From Acidobacteriota bacterium (lineage in GTDB: Bacteria; Acidobacteriota; Terriglobia; Bryobacterales; Bryobacteraceae), in assembly GCA_023436715.1 (NCBI GenBank), contig JAEZIJ010000129.1, positions 1-64,000 on the forward strand: a stretch of DNA of 64,000 nt. The letters are read 5' to 3'. The notes beneath the pieces are model-generated. The model was not told the origin of the DNA, did no database searches, and worked only from the letters and a program-made list of their open reading frames with translations. The translations under genes and the position numbers were made by a program. Shown here piece by piece: positions 8,579 through 18,095 of the stretch; the first letter of the stretch is position 1, and every line of letters starts with the position of its first letter.

Positions 8579-9679
8579 CTACCTGGCGGCGGCCCGAATC
8601 GGCGCGCCGTCGCGTATTTCGTCGGTTGCGCGGCGGACCACCATGTCTCCGGGCTTGAGGCCGCCGATCACCTCAACCATGTCGCCTTCGGCCGGCCTCT
8701 TGCGAACGTCCACCCAGCGTGCGCGCCCGTCGTCGTCCTTCACGACGAACGTGCGTTCGGTGGTCGTGACAATGCTCGTTTTAGGAACCAACAGCGCCGG
8801 CCGTGCTTGCCGGACGGGCCACTTCACCTTCGGATACATCCCGGGAGCGAGCGATCCGTCCGGGTTCGCGACATCCAACTCGACCGCCATCGTGCGGGTT
8901 TTCTGATCCAGTGCGCGCGCAATTCGAGCCACCCTGCCCGAATAGGTTCGGTCCTGATACGCGGGGACGCTGAAATTCACTTTCGTTTCGGGTACGATTC
9001 CGCCCACCTCCTCTTCGGGAACTGCAACTACAAGCCGCAGGTGCGAAACCTGTTGCAAAACGAGGAGAACGGTGGCGGTGCCCGGCCCGACCAGAGCTCC
9101 GGGATGCACGAGGCGGTCGGTAATCACACCTTCAAACGGGGCGGTGAGCCTCAGATAGCTCTGCATTTCTTTTAAAGACCGGACGGTCGCCTCCGCCGCC
9201 CGGCTTGCCTGCCGGCGGGAGTTGAGCAAAGCGTGAGCGGCGTCCACCTGTTTTTGCGCCTGCACCAATTCATTGCCGGCGATCACCCCGGGCGTTTTCG
9301 CGGCCTGCTGCATTCTTTCGTACGTGCTTTGTGCGGCCCCGAGCTGTGCTTCGGCCTGGAGGCGGTCGGCCTCGGCAGACTGCACTCTCGACTCCGCTTC
9401 GGCTATCTGCGCGGCCATCTCCGGGGCGCTGAGTTCCACCAGTAGGTCCCCCTGCTTGACCACGCTGCCTCGGTCTACGAGAACACGCTCGACGTATCCG
9501 GGCACTCTCGCGTGTAGCGAGACGCTCTCGAAAGGCGCGATCTCGCCGGGCAATTCGATGGTTCGCGACACGGGTCTGGCCACGACAGGAGTGAGATCGA
9601 CAGCCTGCGGCCAAGCCCGCGGCTCCAGGGCCAAAACCGCGCATGTCGCGAAAAGGGCAGAGAGTTTACCTCGCATCAT
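8579..9679 (-). CDS. RND efflux periplasmic adaptor (membrane fusion protein)
   Basis: HlyD/AcrA-family adaptor of 366 residues that bridges the RND pump and the outer-membrane channel. It has a signal peptide (MMRGKLSALFATCAVLALEPRA), a lipoyl/barrel-sandwich half (VPGYVERVLVDRGSVVKQGD, residues about 58-80), an alpha-helical hairpin (about 85-160), a second lipoyl half (LTAPFEGVITDRLVHPGALV), a beta-barrel, and a membrane-proximal domain ending GLKPGDMVVRRATDEIRDGAPI. It starts inside the last 14 bases of the pump gene, so the two are translationally coupled. The operon order is tolC-like, pump, adaptor. Substrate not evident. Confidence 0.92.
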   Translation of the reverse strand: MMRGKLSALFATCAVLALEPRAWPQAVDLTPVVARPVSRTIELPGEIAPFESVSLHARVPGYVERVLVDRGSVVKQGDLLVELSAPEMAAQIAEAESRVQSAEADRLQAEAQLGAAQSTYERMQQAAKTPGVIAGNELVQAQKQVDAAHALLNSRRQASRAAEATVRSLKEMQSYLRLTAPFEGVITDRLVHPGALVGPGTATVLLVLQQVSHLRLVVAVPEEEVGGIVPETKVNFSVPAYQDRTYSGRVARIARALDQKTRTMAVELDVANPDGSLAPGMYPKVKWPVRQARPALLVPKTSIVTTTERTFVVKDDDGRARWVDVRKRPAEGDMVEVIGGLKPGDMVVRRATDEIRDGAPIRAAAR

Positions 9680-12600
9680 AGTATCGGCTCATGGGGTCCA
9701 TCGGGTTCAGCGACGGCGAAGTAGCACCGGCCCGGCTTTGGAGAATGGCGTAGATCGAGGGCAGGATCGTCAGGGTCGCGAACGTCGATACCAGAAGCCC
9801 GCCGATCACAGCGCGACCGAGAGGCGCTGTCTGCGACCCGCCCTCGCCGAACCCGATGGCCATCGGCACCATTCCGAAAATCATTGCCGCCGCGGTCATG
9901 AGAATGGCTCGAAGTCTGCTCCGCGCGCCCTCCACGGCGGCATCGAGCAGCGGCCTGCCTTCGCGCCGGAAGCGCTCGGCGAACGTGACCAGCAGGATCG
10001 AGTTCGCCACTGCAATTCCGATCGCCATGATCGCGCCCATGAATGATTGGATGTTCAGTGTCGTACCGGTGACGCGCAGCATCAACAGCGCGCCGCAGAG
10101 CACCGCCGGCACCGTCAGGACAATGGCGAACGCCACCCGCATGGATTGGAAATTGGCCGAGAGCAGGAGGAAGATTACGACGATAGCCAGCAGCAACCCT
10201 ACGCGCAGTCCGGAGATCGTCTCCTCAAGAGGCGGAATCTGCCCGCGGTATTGGACGGTAACCCCTCGTGGTGGCGTTCCAGCCCGCGTGATCGCGGCGT
10301 TCAGCTTAGGAGCCGCCTCGCCGAGAGTGAGCCCGCTCAGGTTTGCCGTCAGGCTGATCACCCGCTGTCCGTTATTGCGTTCGAGCAGGCCCGGCATGGT
10401 TCCGAGTTTCAGGTTCGCGAGGTTCGTTAGCTGCGTGTCCATGCGGGCGTTATTCATCACAGGAAGCCGGCCGACGTCTTCTACGCTCTGCATGCGGTCC
10501 TGCGGCAGTTGGACCTGGATCTGGAACGCGTTTCCGGAATTCGGATCGCGCCAGAAATTCGGCTGCGTGAAACGAGATGAAGACGTGGCGGGCACGACGG
10601 ATCGAACCACGTCCGCCATCGTCAGGCCGAACTGACCGGCGCGGTCGCGATTGATGTCGATGTCCAGCGTCGGGTAGTTCACCTCCTGGGCGAGTTGAAG
10701 ATCGCGCAGGAACGGCAACTTCGTGAACTCGGAACGGAGTTTCTGAGCGTAAGCGTAGTCGTCCTGGAGGTTGATCCCCTGCACGGCTACCTCGATCGGC
10801 GTCGGAGAGCCGAAACCCATCACTTGGCTCACGATGTCGCCGGCCTCGAAAGAAAAGCGGGAGTCGGGCAGTTCGCGGCGCAGCGCCTCGCGCAGCCTCT
10901 CGCGCAGAGCCTCTCCTCTCGCTATACCGGGTTTGACCTCCAACTGGATCACAGCTTCCTGGGGTCCGCTGGTAAACAGGTGGATCAGATCCACGGGATA
11001 GCTGGAGGGCACCACGCCCACGTAATCGCTGGTGATCGCGACGTTGTCCGGCCCGACCTCGCGGCGAATCACATCCAGCGCACGAAGTACTTTAAGCTCC
11101 GTTTCCTCCACTCGCGTTCCCGCCGGTGCGCGCATACGAAGCCGCAGGACGGGAGCGTCGGAGACCGGGAAGAGTTCGGTACCCATGCGCGGCAAAAGGA
11201 AGAACACGATCCCGGCGGTCGTCACGAGGTAGACCAGAACCACCGGCCAGCGAAACCGCAGGACCAGACGCAGGTATTCCGAGTAGAAGCTCCGGAGCCG
11301 CCCAAACAGCCCCTTCCGCTCTTCGCCGGTATGGGCTTCCCTCATGAGCCACGTCGAGAAGACCGGAACGAGAGTGCTGGAGAGCAGGTAGGACGCAATC
11401 ATCGCGAACCCCACCGCCAGTGACAGCGGGACGAAAAGCTGCCGGCTCACGCCCACCATAAAGAACGACGGCACGAAGACCGCCAGGATGCAAATCATCG
11501 AGAGCAGCCTCGCCATCGCGGTCCGGCTGCACGCTTCGAGGACCGCGCGGGCTCGCGAGACCCCCGGCAGCATCTGGGTGTGAATGTTTTCGATTTCGAC
11601 CGTGGCCTCATCAACCAGGACGCCGACGGCCAGGGCGAGCCCGCCCAACGTCATGATGTTGATGGTCTGGCCCGTGCCCCATAGCAGAATCACGGCGCTG
11701 AGCAGAGCGAACGGGATGTTCATCACCACGATCAGTGCGCTGCGCCAGTCGCGCAGGAAAATCAGCACCATCAGGCCGGTCAGGCAGGCGCCAAGCAAGC
11801 CCTCCATGATGAGGCCGCGAATGGAATTCGTCACATAAGGGGACTGGTCGAATTCGAGCCGCACATCGACGTCCTCGGGCACCACTTTTTTGAAATCGGG
11901 CAGAGCGTTCCTGACTGCGTTGATTACCGCCAGTGTCGATGCGTCCGCGCGCTTCGTGACGGGTATGTATACCGTGCGTTTTCCGTCTACGTGGGCATAG
12001 GCCGTGATGATGTCGGTGCCGTTCTCGATCGTGCCGATATCCCGGAGATAGACTGTTGTGCCCGGTCCGGGGCGGATCGGTGTGTCCAGCAACTCCGCTA
12101 AGTTCGCGCCGAGTGCGGCGTTCGTTCGCGTGATCCGATTGATCTTGCCCGTCCACATGTTTCCGGACGGCATCACAAGGCTCGAGTTGCTGACCGCGGA
12201 GATCGCTTCGTCGGGAGAGATGCGGCGCTGTCGCAGCTTGTCGGGATCGAGCGTGATGACGATCGTCCTTTGGTTCCCGCCGAACGGAGGCGGAGCGGAG
12301 ACTCCGGGGAGGGTCGCGAACTGCGGGCGGACCCGGTTCAACGCGAAATCCTGCAATTCCCCTTGTGTGCGCGTTCCACTGCTGAAGACGAGCTGGCCTA
12401 CGGAGACGCTGCCCGCATCGAATCGCGTGATGAACGGCGGAACCGTCCCGGGCGGCATGAAGGCGCGGGCGCGATTCACGTAGCCGACGGTTTCCGCCAT
12501 CGCCTGGCTCATGTTCGTGCCCTGGTGAAACACCAGCTTCATGAGCGCCGCCCCCTGAATGCTTCTGCTCTCCACGCGTTGAATGCCGGTTATGTAGAGG

Positions 12601-12812
12601 AAGTGATATTCGTAGTAGTACGTCAGATACCCTTCCATCTGGGCCGGGTCCATGCCGCCGTAGGGTTGAGCGACGTAGATTGCCGGATCACCTACCTGCG
12701 GAAAGATGTCTACCGGCATGCGTTTCACCGCAAGCACGGCGCAGAGTGCGATCGCGATCAGGGCTACGACCACGGTTATCGGTCTGCTAAGAGCGGATAA
12801 AACAAGGCGCAT
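9666..12812 (-). CDS. RND family efflux transporter permease
   Basis: Inner-membrane proton-driven pump of the AcrB/MdtB/CzcA superfamily, 1048 residues and so full length. The N-terminus MRLVLSALSRPITVVVALIA forms TM1, followed by the long periplasmic porter domain, TM2-6, a second periplasmic loop and TM8-12. The TM4 region reads LAVGVLVDEATVEIENI. The Asp in this motif is typical of proton relay, and the motif fits the hydrophobe/amphiphile-exporting (HAE1) branch better than heavy-metal CzcA pumps. That assignment is inference. The ATG at 12812 lies 20 bases after the stop of the TolC-like gene, and its end overlaps the adaptor start. Confidence 0.95.
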   Translation of the reverse strand: MRLVLSALSRPITVVVALIAIALCAVLAVKRMPVDIFPQVGDPAIYVAQPYGGMDPAQMEGYLTYYYEYHFLYITGIQRVESRSIQGAALMKLVFHQGTNMSQAMAETVGYVNRARAFMPPGTVPPFITRFDAGSVSVGQLVFSSGTRTQGELQDFALNRVRPQFATLPGVSAPPPFGGNQRTIVITLDPDKLRQRRISPDEAISAVSNSSLVMPSGNMWTGKINRITRTNAALGANLAELLDTPIRPGPGTTVYLRDIGTIENGTDIITAYAHVDGKRTVYIPVTKRADASTLAVINAVRNALPDFKKVVPEDVDVRLEFDQSPYVTNSIRGLIMEGLLGACLTGLMVLIFLRDWRSALIVVMNIPFALLSAVILLWGTGQTINIMTLGGLALAVGVLVDEATVEIENIHTQMLPGVSRARAVLEACSRTAMARLLSMICILAVFVPSFFMVGVSRQLFVPLSLAVGFAMIASYLLSSTLVPVFSTWLMREAHTGEERKGLFGRLRSFYSEYLRLVLRFRWPVVLVYLVTTAGIVFFLLPRMGTELFPVSDAPVLRLRMRAPAGTRVEETELKVLRALDVIRREVGPDNVAITSDYVGVVPSSYPVDLIHLFTSGPQEAVIQLEVKPGIARGEALRERLREALRRELPDSRFSFEAGDIVSQVMGFGSPTPIEVAVQGINLQDDYAYAQKLRSEFTKLPFLRDLQLAQEVNYPTLDIDINRDRAGQFGLTMADVVRSVVPATSSSRFTQPNFWRDPNSGNAFQIQVQLPQDRMQSVEDVGRLPVMNNARMDTQLTNLANLKLGTMPGLLERNNGQRVISLTANLSGLTLGEAAPKLNAAITRAGTPPRGVTVQYRGQIPPLEETISGLRVGLLLAIVVIFLLLSANFQSMRVAFAIVLTVPAVLCGALLMLRVTGTTLNIQSFMGAIMAIGIAVANSILLVTFAERFRREGRPLLDAAVEGARSRLRAILMTAAAMIFGMVPMAIGFGEGGSQTAPLGRAVIGGLLVSTFATLTILPSIYAILQSRAGATSPSLNPMDPMSRYYDAR

Positions 12813-12832
12813 GGCCTCTTACTCCCACTTAC

Positions 12833-14200
12833 TCACTGACTTGCCTCGGCGACGAACGGCTGTATGTCTCCCGCCGCCGTCGCAACCGCAAGCAACCCGC
12901 GCCAGACCCCGAGGCGGGCGAGCGCGTCGTCGATTTCGGCCTGGGTGAGCAGCCGCTGCGCTTCAGCCACGGTGTCGACGGTGCCGAGCCCTGCCTGATA
13001 CCGGGCGGTCGCCTGATCGGCCGCGGCGCGCGCCGCCGCTACCTGGACCGGCGTGTTCGCGGCCACGTTCCGCGCTCCCCTCAACGTGGCGACCGCCACG
13101 TTCCACCGCGCTTTGAGATCCGTCACGATCTGTTCATGCCGTGCTTTCTCTGCGCGGATCGTCGCCGATTGCCCCGCCTCCTGCGCACGAATGCCTACCA
13201 GGTTCAGCACAGGGAACGTCACGGTGAGTCCGAGAGCGTAGTTCTGTACGGTCGGAGCCAGGCCATTCAGTCCTCCCAGTATTGTGCCGTTCATTTCGGC
13301 TCCGGTACCGCGCACGTAGGCGGAACCTTGGAGATAGAACCGCGGAAAATAGGATCGTTCCAGGATCTTCAGTTGCGCTCCCAGATTTTCGATTGTGGCG
13401 TTCTGTTCCACGGCGGCGGGATTCTCCGCGGCATTCAAGGGCGCCACGGGCGGCTCCGGCGGCAATTGCAGCAGCCTCGATGCTGCGACTCTGATCCCCG
13501 CGGGCTCAGCGCCCACGAACTGGGAAAGGTTTGCTCGGGCGACATCGGCCGCCTGCTCGGCCCGAATCAGTTGGGTCCGCGCGGCTGCAAGTTCGGCGTC
13601 GGCTCGTGACGCATCCGCGCCGGGGCGCAATTGTGCGTTCACGAGCGCATGAATTGTCTGCGCTACCACTTGCGCCCGGTCTACTCCGGCCTGGGCGGCC
13701 CGGATCGTCTCCCCCGCCGCGACCAGCGTCACGTAGGCGTCTGCTGTCGCCACGGCGACATCGAACTGAGTCCGCGCGAGCGCCGCTTGCGATTGCCTGC
13801 GTGCAGCGGTGGCTGCAGCCACGGTTGCGCTCCGCAGCCCGAAATCGAACGGTTCCCAGGTGACCAGGGTGGCCACGGCGCTTCCCCAAGCCGTTTCGAG
13901 ATTATTCGTGCCGATGACCGGACCTGAAATGGAGGGGATTACGCTTTGCGGCAGCAACAACCCGAACACGTTGTTTCGGGTGGCCCGGTTCGCCTGTGCC
14001 AGCAGGTCTACGCGCGGAAGGTAAGCGGTCCGCGCGAGTTGGATACCGGCCGCGGCCGCGTTGATCTGCTCCTGGGAAACGCGAATGGAAGGGTAGTTGT
14101 GCAGCGCGGCAGTCACCGCTTGCGCGAGCGTCACACCTGTTTCCGGGCTTGCCTGGGCGAAAAGCGAGATGCTCGCAACGAAGACGATCGCGGTGCGCAC
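12833..14200 (-). CDS. TolC-family outer-membrane efflux channel
   Basis: Outer-membrane component of the tripartite pump encoded by the next two genes. About 455 residues with two repeats of the OEP (outer-membrane efflux protein) domain: TLAQAVTAALHNYPSIRVSQEQINAAAAGI near the N-terminus, and long Ala/Gln-rich coiled-coil helices ending ATARYQAGLGTVDTVAEAQRLLTQAEIDDA. I place the start at the GTG at 14200, since GGAGGGGAAGGGGG lies just before it and MRTAIVFVASISLFAQA then forms a signal peptide. An in-frame GTG at 14239 has a weaker ribosome site. It is first gene of the operon and divergent from gmd. Confidence 0.92.
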   Translation of the reverse strand: MRTAIVFVASISLFAQASPETGVTLAQAVTAALHNYPSIRVSQEQINAAAAGIQLARTAYLPRVDLLAQANRATRNNVFGLLLPQSVIPSISGPVIGTNNLETAWGSAVATLVTWEPFDFGLRSATVAAATAARRQSQAALARTQFDVAVATADAYVTLVAAGETIRAAQAGVDRAQVVAQTIHALVNAQLRPGADASRADAELAAARTQLIRAEQAADVARANLSQFVGAEPAGIRVAASRLLQLPPEPPVAPLNAAENPAAVEQNATIENLGAQLKILERSYFPRFYLQGSAYVRGTGAEMNGTILGGLNGLAPTVQNYALGLTVTFPVLNLVGIRAQEAGQSATIRAEKARHEQIVTDLKARWNVAVATLRGARNVAANTPVQVAAARAAADQATARYQAGLGTVDTVAEAQRLLTQAEIDDALARLGVWRGLLAVATAAGDIQPFVAEASQ

Positions 14201-14365
14201 AGTGCCCCCTTCCCCTCCAGAATTCAGTGACGCTAGCACTGGCCCTCTGGATACAATATTTTGCGGGTCGTGTCCAGCTGTTTACGCCGGCGAGAGAGAC
14301 GCCGGGCAAAAATAGCATTTTCAGAGCACCCTCCGCTCAGGTACGATATCAGCAGCACACCTCTC

Positions 14366-15415
14366 ATGCCTCGAAAAGCTCTCATTACCGGTATCACGGG
14401 TCAGGATGGTTCCTACCTGGCCGAATTCCTCATCAGCAAGGGATACGAGGTTCACGGGCTGAAGCGCCGCGCCTCGAGCTTCAACACCGATCGCGTCGAT
14501 CACCTCTACCAGGACTTTCACTCGGACTCGGCCCGCCTCTTCCTGCATTACGCGGACCTTACCGACGGCGGGTCGCTCACGAGCGTGCTGTACGACGTTC
14601 GTCCCGACGAGATCTATAACCTCGGCGCGCAGAGCCACGTGAAAGTGAGTTTCGACGTGGTGGAATATACCGGCGATACCGTCGGCATGGGAACGCTCCG
14701 CCTGCTCGAAGCCGTAAGGCGCACGGGCCTGAACTGCCGCTTCTACCAGGCGTCTTCGAGCGAGATGTTCGGCTCGATGCCGCCGCCGCAATGCGAGACA
14801 ACGGCGTTTCACCCGCGCAGCCCGTACGCATGCGCGAAGGTGTTTGCCCATGCGCTGACGGTGAATTACCGCGAGAGCTACAACCTGCATGCGTCCTGCG
14901 GCATCCTCTTCAATCATGAGTCCCCACGGCGCGGCGAGACGTTTGTAACTCGCAAGATCACGCGCGGCGTAGCGCGCATCAAGCTTGGGCTCGATAACAA
15001 GCTCTATCTCGGCAATCTGGATGCCCGCCGCGATTGGGGCTACGCACCCGACTACGTTCGAGCCATGTGGCTCATGCTCCAGCAGGACTCGCCCGCCGAC
15101 TACGTCATCGGCACGGGCGAGGCGCACTCGGTAGCCGAATTCTGCGATGCGGCGTTCGCCTGCGCCGGTCTGGACTGGCGCCAGCACGTCGAAGTCGATC
15201 CGCGCTACTTTCGTCCCGCCGAGGTTGATTACTTGCTTGCCGATCCTTCGAAAGCCCGGCGGGTGCTCGGCTGGGAACCGAGCGTCACCTTCCCCGAACT
15301 CGTTCGCATCATGGTGGGAGCCGACCTGGCCGCGCTCCAGAGGAAACTCGAGGGCGGCATTTCCGCTCTGGCTGCGCCGTTCTCAACTTCACATCAGGCG
15401 GGACAACGATCTTGA
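14366..15415 (+). CDS. gmd: GDP-mannose 4,6-dehydratase
   Basis: NADP-dependent short-chain dehydrogenase that converts GDP-D-mannose to GDP-4-keto-6-deoxymannose, the first step to GDP-L-fucose and related sugars. 349 residues. The nucleotide-binding motif GITGQDGSYLAE is at residues 8-19. SSSEMFGSMPPPQ holds the catalytic Ser/Glu region, and SPYACAK contains the Tyr-x3-Lys pair. FNHESPRRGETFVTRKI and LGNLDARRDWGYAPDYV are diagnostic of Gmd rather than of general NAD epimerases. The frame is open upstream, but ATG 14366 begins the conserved MPRKALITG sequence. It overlaps the next gene, which encodes the second enzyme of the same pathway. Confidence 0.95.
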   Translation: MPRKALITGITGQDGSYLAEFLISKGYEVHGLKRRASSFNTDRVDHLYQDFHSDSARLFLHYADLTDGGSLTSVLYDVRPDEIYNLGAQSHVKVSFDVVEYTGDTVGMGTLRLLEAVRRTGLNCRFYQASSSEMFGSMPPPQCETTAFHPRSPYACAKVFAHALTVNYRESYNLHASCGILFNHESPRRGETFVTRKITRGVARIKLGLDNKLYLGNLDARRDWGYAPDYVRAMWLMLQQDSPADYVIGTGEAHSVAEFCDAAFACAGLDWRQHVEVDPRYFRPAEVDYLLADPSKARRVLGWEPSVTFPELVRIMVGADLAALQRKLEGGISALAAPFSTSHQAGQRS

Positions 15416-15417
15416 CC

Positions 15418-16365
15418 ATGGACCTTGCAGGCAAACGCATCCTTGTAACCGGCGGCGCCGGCTTTCTTGGCTCTCACCTCGTTGAGCGCCTCGAACGCGA
15501 ACGCCGCGCCGAGGTTTTTGTTCCGCGCCTTGAGGACTACGACCTCACCCAGGCCGACGCCATCGAGTGCCTCTTTTCCCGGCAGCGCCCGCAAGTGGTG
15601 ATACACCTTGCGGCGGTTGTCGGCGGCATCGGCGCCAACCGGGCGAACCCGGGCCGGTTCTTCTACGACAACGCGATCATGGGCATTCAGCTCATCGAGG
15701 CATGTCGCCGCCACAGCGTCGAAAAAACGGTAGTGATCGGTACCATTTGCGCGTATCCGAAGTTCACTCCGGTGCCCTTTAAGGAAGACGACCTCTGGGA
15801 TGGCTATCCCGAGGAGACCAATGCTCCCTATGGGATCGCAAAAAAGGCGTTGCTGGTTCAATGCCAGGCTTACCGCCAGCAGTACGGCATGAACGCCGTC
15901 TTCCTGCTCCCCGTCAACCTCTACGGCCCGCGAGACAACTTCGATCCGGAATCCTCGCACGTAATTCCGGCCCTGATCCGCAAGTGTGCCGAGGCGGCCG
16001 CAAGCGGTGCGCCGGAAATCGTCTGTTGGGGTGACGGTTCGCCCACGCGCGAGTTTATTTACGTCGAGGACGCTGCTGAGGGCATCCTTGCCGCAACCGA
16101 GTGCTACGACAAACCGGATCCGGTGAACCTCGGCAGTGGCATGGAAATCTCCATTCGCGACCTTGCCGTCAAGATTGCCGCCCTGACCGGATTCAATGGC
16201 CGCATCGAGTGGGATACGTCGCAACCCAACGGTCAGCCGCGCCGCTGCCTCGATGTCTCGCGGGCGGAGCGCGAGTTCGGCTTCCGCGCGCGCACCCCCT
16301 TCGATGAGGGCCTCCGAAAAACCATCGAGTGGTACAAGGCGTCCGGTGCAATAATCGATCGATGA
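15418..16365 (+). CDS. fcl: GDP-L-fucose synthase
   Basis: Bifunctional 3,5-epimerase/4-reductase that turns the Gmd product into GDP-L-fucose. 315 residues from the ATG at 15418; a TTG two codons earlier overlaps the gmd stop and could also serve. Motifs: GGAGFLGSHLVERL at the N-terminus, HLAAVVGGIGANRANP, SerThr-like GTICAYPKFTPVPFKEDDL, catalytic YGIAKK, LLPVNLYGPRDNFDPESSHVI and WGDGSPTREFIYVED, all typical of WcaG/Fcl. With gmd it supplies fucose for surface polysaccharide. No glycosyltransferase is nearby. Confidence 0.94.
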   Translation: MDLAGKRILVTGGAGFLGSHLVERLERERRAEVFVPRLEDYDLTQADAIECLFSRQRPQVVIHLAAVVGGIGANRANPGRFFYDNAIMGIQLIEACRRHSVEKTVVIGTICAYPKFTPVPFKEDDLWDGYPEETNAPYGIAKKALLVQCQAYRQQYGMNAVFLLPVNLYGPRDNFDPESSHVIPALIRKCAEAAASGAPEIVCWGDGSPTREFIYVEDAAEGILAATECYDKPDPVNLGSGMEISIRDLAVKIAALTGFNGRIEWDTSQPNGQPRRCLDVSRAEREFGFRARTPFDEGLRKTIEWYKASGAIIDR

Positions 16366-17372
16366 TGAAAACGATCTGCGCTTTGGCCTCCCTGTGCCTG
16401 GCGGCCGGAACGCTGCCCGCGGCCGATTCCCCGCAGGCCGAAATCGGCAACGGCGTGATCCGGGCAAAGCTCTACTTGCCCGACGCCAACAACGGCTTCT
16501 ACCGGGGCACGCGGTTCGATTGGTCCGGTGTCATTTACAGCCTTCAATACAACGGACACGACTACTACGGACCGTGGTTCAACAAGACCGCTCCCAATAT
16601 CCGCGATTTTGTGTTCGACGGCCAGGACATCATCGCCGGACCGTGCAGCGGCATCACGGGGCCCGTCGATGAATTCCGGCCGCTGGGTTGGGATGAGGCG
16701 GCCCCCGGCGGGACGTTTGTCAAAATCGGCGTGGGCGCGTTGCGGAAACCCGGCGAGGGCAGGTACGACAATTACCATGTGTACGAGATCGCCGATCCCG
16801 GTGAGCGAACGGTGAAGCGGAACCGGGATTCGATCAAGTTTACGCAGCAGCTTTCCGATGCCTCGTCCGGCTACGGCTACGCATACCGTAAAGTAGTGCG
16901 CCTCATCCCGGGCAAGCCGGAGATGGTGCTCGAACACAGCCTGAAGAACACGGGAAAGAACGCGATCCGCACCAGCGTGTACAATCACAACTTCCTGGTG
17001 CTGGATAAGCAACAGACGGGTCCGGACTTCACTATTGCCGTTCCGTTCCAGATCCGCAGTCCGCGGCCGCCCAACAATGAACTCGCTGAGGTTCGCGGCA
17101 ACCGGATCGCTTATCTCAAGGCTCTGACGGGGCGCGATGTGGTCTCGACTCCGCTTGAAGGCTTCACCGGGAACGCGGCGGATTCGGAGTTCCGCATCGA
17201 GAATACGAAAATCGGTGCGGGGATAAAAGTTGTCTCGGACCGTCCGCTGATGAGCGAGTCACTCTGGTCGATCCGGACGGTCATCGCGATGGAGCCCTTC
17301 ACCGCGATTGCAATCGAACCAGGCGCCGAGTTCACCTGGAAGAGCACGTACACCTATTACACTCTGCCGTAG
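16362..17372 (+). CDS. exported galactose-mutarotase-like protein of unknown function
   Basis: 336-residue protein with a signal peptide (MMKTICALASLCLAAGTLPA, probable cut before ADSPQAEIG). The rest is rich in beta strands and aromatic turns, such as YNHNFLVLDKQQTGPDF and SLWSIRTVIAMEPFTAIAIEPGAEF. These resemble the aldose-epimerase/galactose-mutarotase beta-sandwich often seen in secreted carbohydrate-handling proteins. No catalytic residues can be assigned with confidence. The ATG overlaps the fcl stop (ATGATGA), so it is the third gene of the gmd-fcl unit, which hints at a sugar-related role. Confidence 0.7.
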   Translation: MMKTICALASLCLAAGTLPAADSPQAEIGNGVIRAKLYLPDANNGFYRGTRFDWSGVIYSLQYNGHDYYGPWFNKTAPNIRDFVFDGQDIIAGPCSGITGPVDEFRPLGWDEAAPGGTFVKIGVGALRKPGEGRYDNYHVYEIADPGERTVKRNRDSIKFTQQLSDASSGYGYAYRKVVRLIPGKPEMVLEHSLKNTGKNAIRTSVYNHNFLVLDKQQTGPDFTIAVPFQIRSPRPPNNELAEVRGNRIAYLKALTGRDVVSTPLEGFTGNAADSEFRIENTKIGAGIKVVSDRPLMSESLWSIRTVIAMEPFTAIAIEPGAEFTWKSTYTYYTLP

Positions 17373-17407
17373 GGGTGGGCCGGGCATGCTTATGTGCCGT
17401 TGACTCG

Positions 17408-17604
17408 TATCAGGCACGGCTTCAGCCGCGCACTTTGCGACATCCGCCGCCGGCGAGTTGCTCACGAACGAGGACTACTTCAAGCAAGTGCTCGCTAAGG
17501 CGCCGCGCGACTGGCATCGCAAGAACATGCAGGTGGTGCTCTCCGCCGACGTCATATCGGGCACCGCCGGGCCGCCTAAGGTCCTGGACGCGCGTTTCTG
17601 GTAG
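17408..17604 (+). pseudogene. C-terminal remnant of a secreted/hypothetical protein
   Basis: One frame reads coherently here (AAGELLTNEDYFKQVLAKAP, then DWHRKNMQVVLSADVISGTA and GPPKVLDARFW) and stops at 17604, but there is no start and nothing sensible upstream. It looks like the last 60-odd residues of a larger conserved protein whose 5' part was deleted. I recall similar C-termini in acidobacterial hypothetical proteins but cannot name the family. Confidence 0.55.
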
Positions 17605-17608
17605 CCCG

Positions 17609-18082
17609 ATGAGGCCAGCCTTTACGTGGAGCGCCGGTTCGGAGCGGCCGCCGAACAATCATCGCAGCCGCGAGTGTCTGGCGCTCACGTTTGAAGCGCT
17701 CAGCGACTTCGAGCGCGCGCTGATGGAGTATGAGGCTGCCAGCAAGCTGAACGACGCCCGGTCACAGCCGTCCAATACCCCGCCGCTGAACTACGGGGCT
17801 TTCCTGCTGAAGACGGGCAGGCTGGCTGAGGGCGAGGCGCTTCTCAAGCGCGCCCGCAGCCTCAAGCCGGACGACTGGCAGGCGCGTTTCGAGCTTGGCA
17901 AGCTCTACAGCCGCTCCGGCGACCTGCTGTCTGCGCGCGACGAACTGCGGGCGGCGGTTGCAGCAGGGACGGCTGCGGGGGAGGACAGGGCGCGCGTTTA
18001 CAGGCTGCTCGCGACGGTTTCCGCCCGTTTGGGCGACAACGAGGAGGCGGCGAGGGCCCTTGCGGAGGCAGGGCGCCTATAA
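17609..18082 (+). pseudogene. TPR-repeat protein remnant
   Basis: Contains about 125 residues of clear tetratricopeptide repeats (PPLNYGAFLLKTGRLAEGEA, LLKRARSLKPDDWQARFELG, LYSRSGDLLSARDELRAAVA) with an intact C-terminus at 18082. The beginning is odd. Just before PNNHRSRECLALTFEA, the more TPR-like sequence (ASLYVERRFGAA) lies in another frame, which suggests a frameshift near 17640. A short protein from ATG 17609 (157 residues) remains possible. In intact homologues such repeats are often fused to, or next to, the domain left as the fragment at 17408-17604, so the two may be pieces of one former gene. Confidence 0.55.
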
Positions 18083-18095
18083 TCGGGGAACTACT

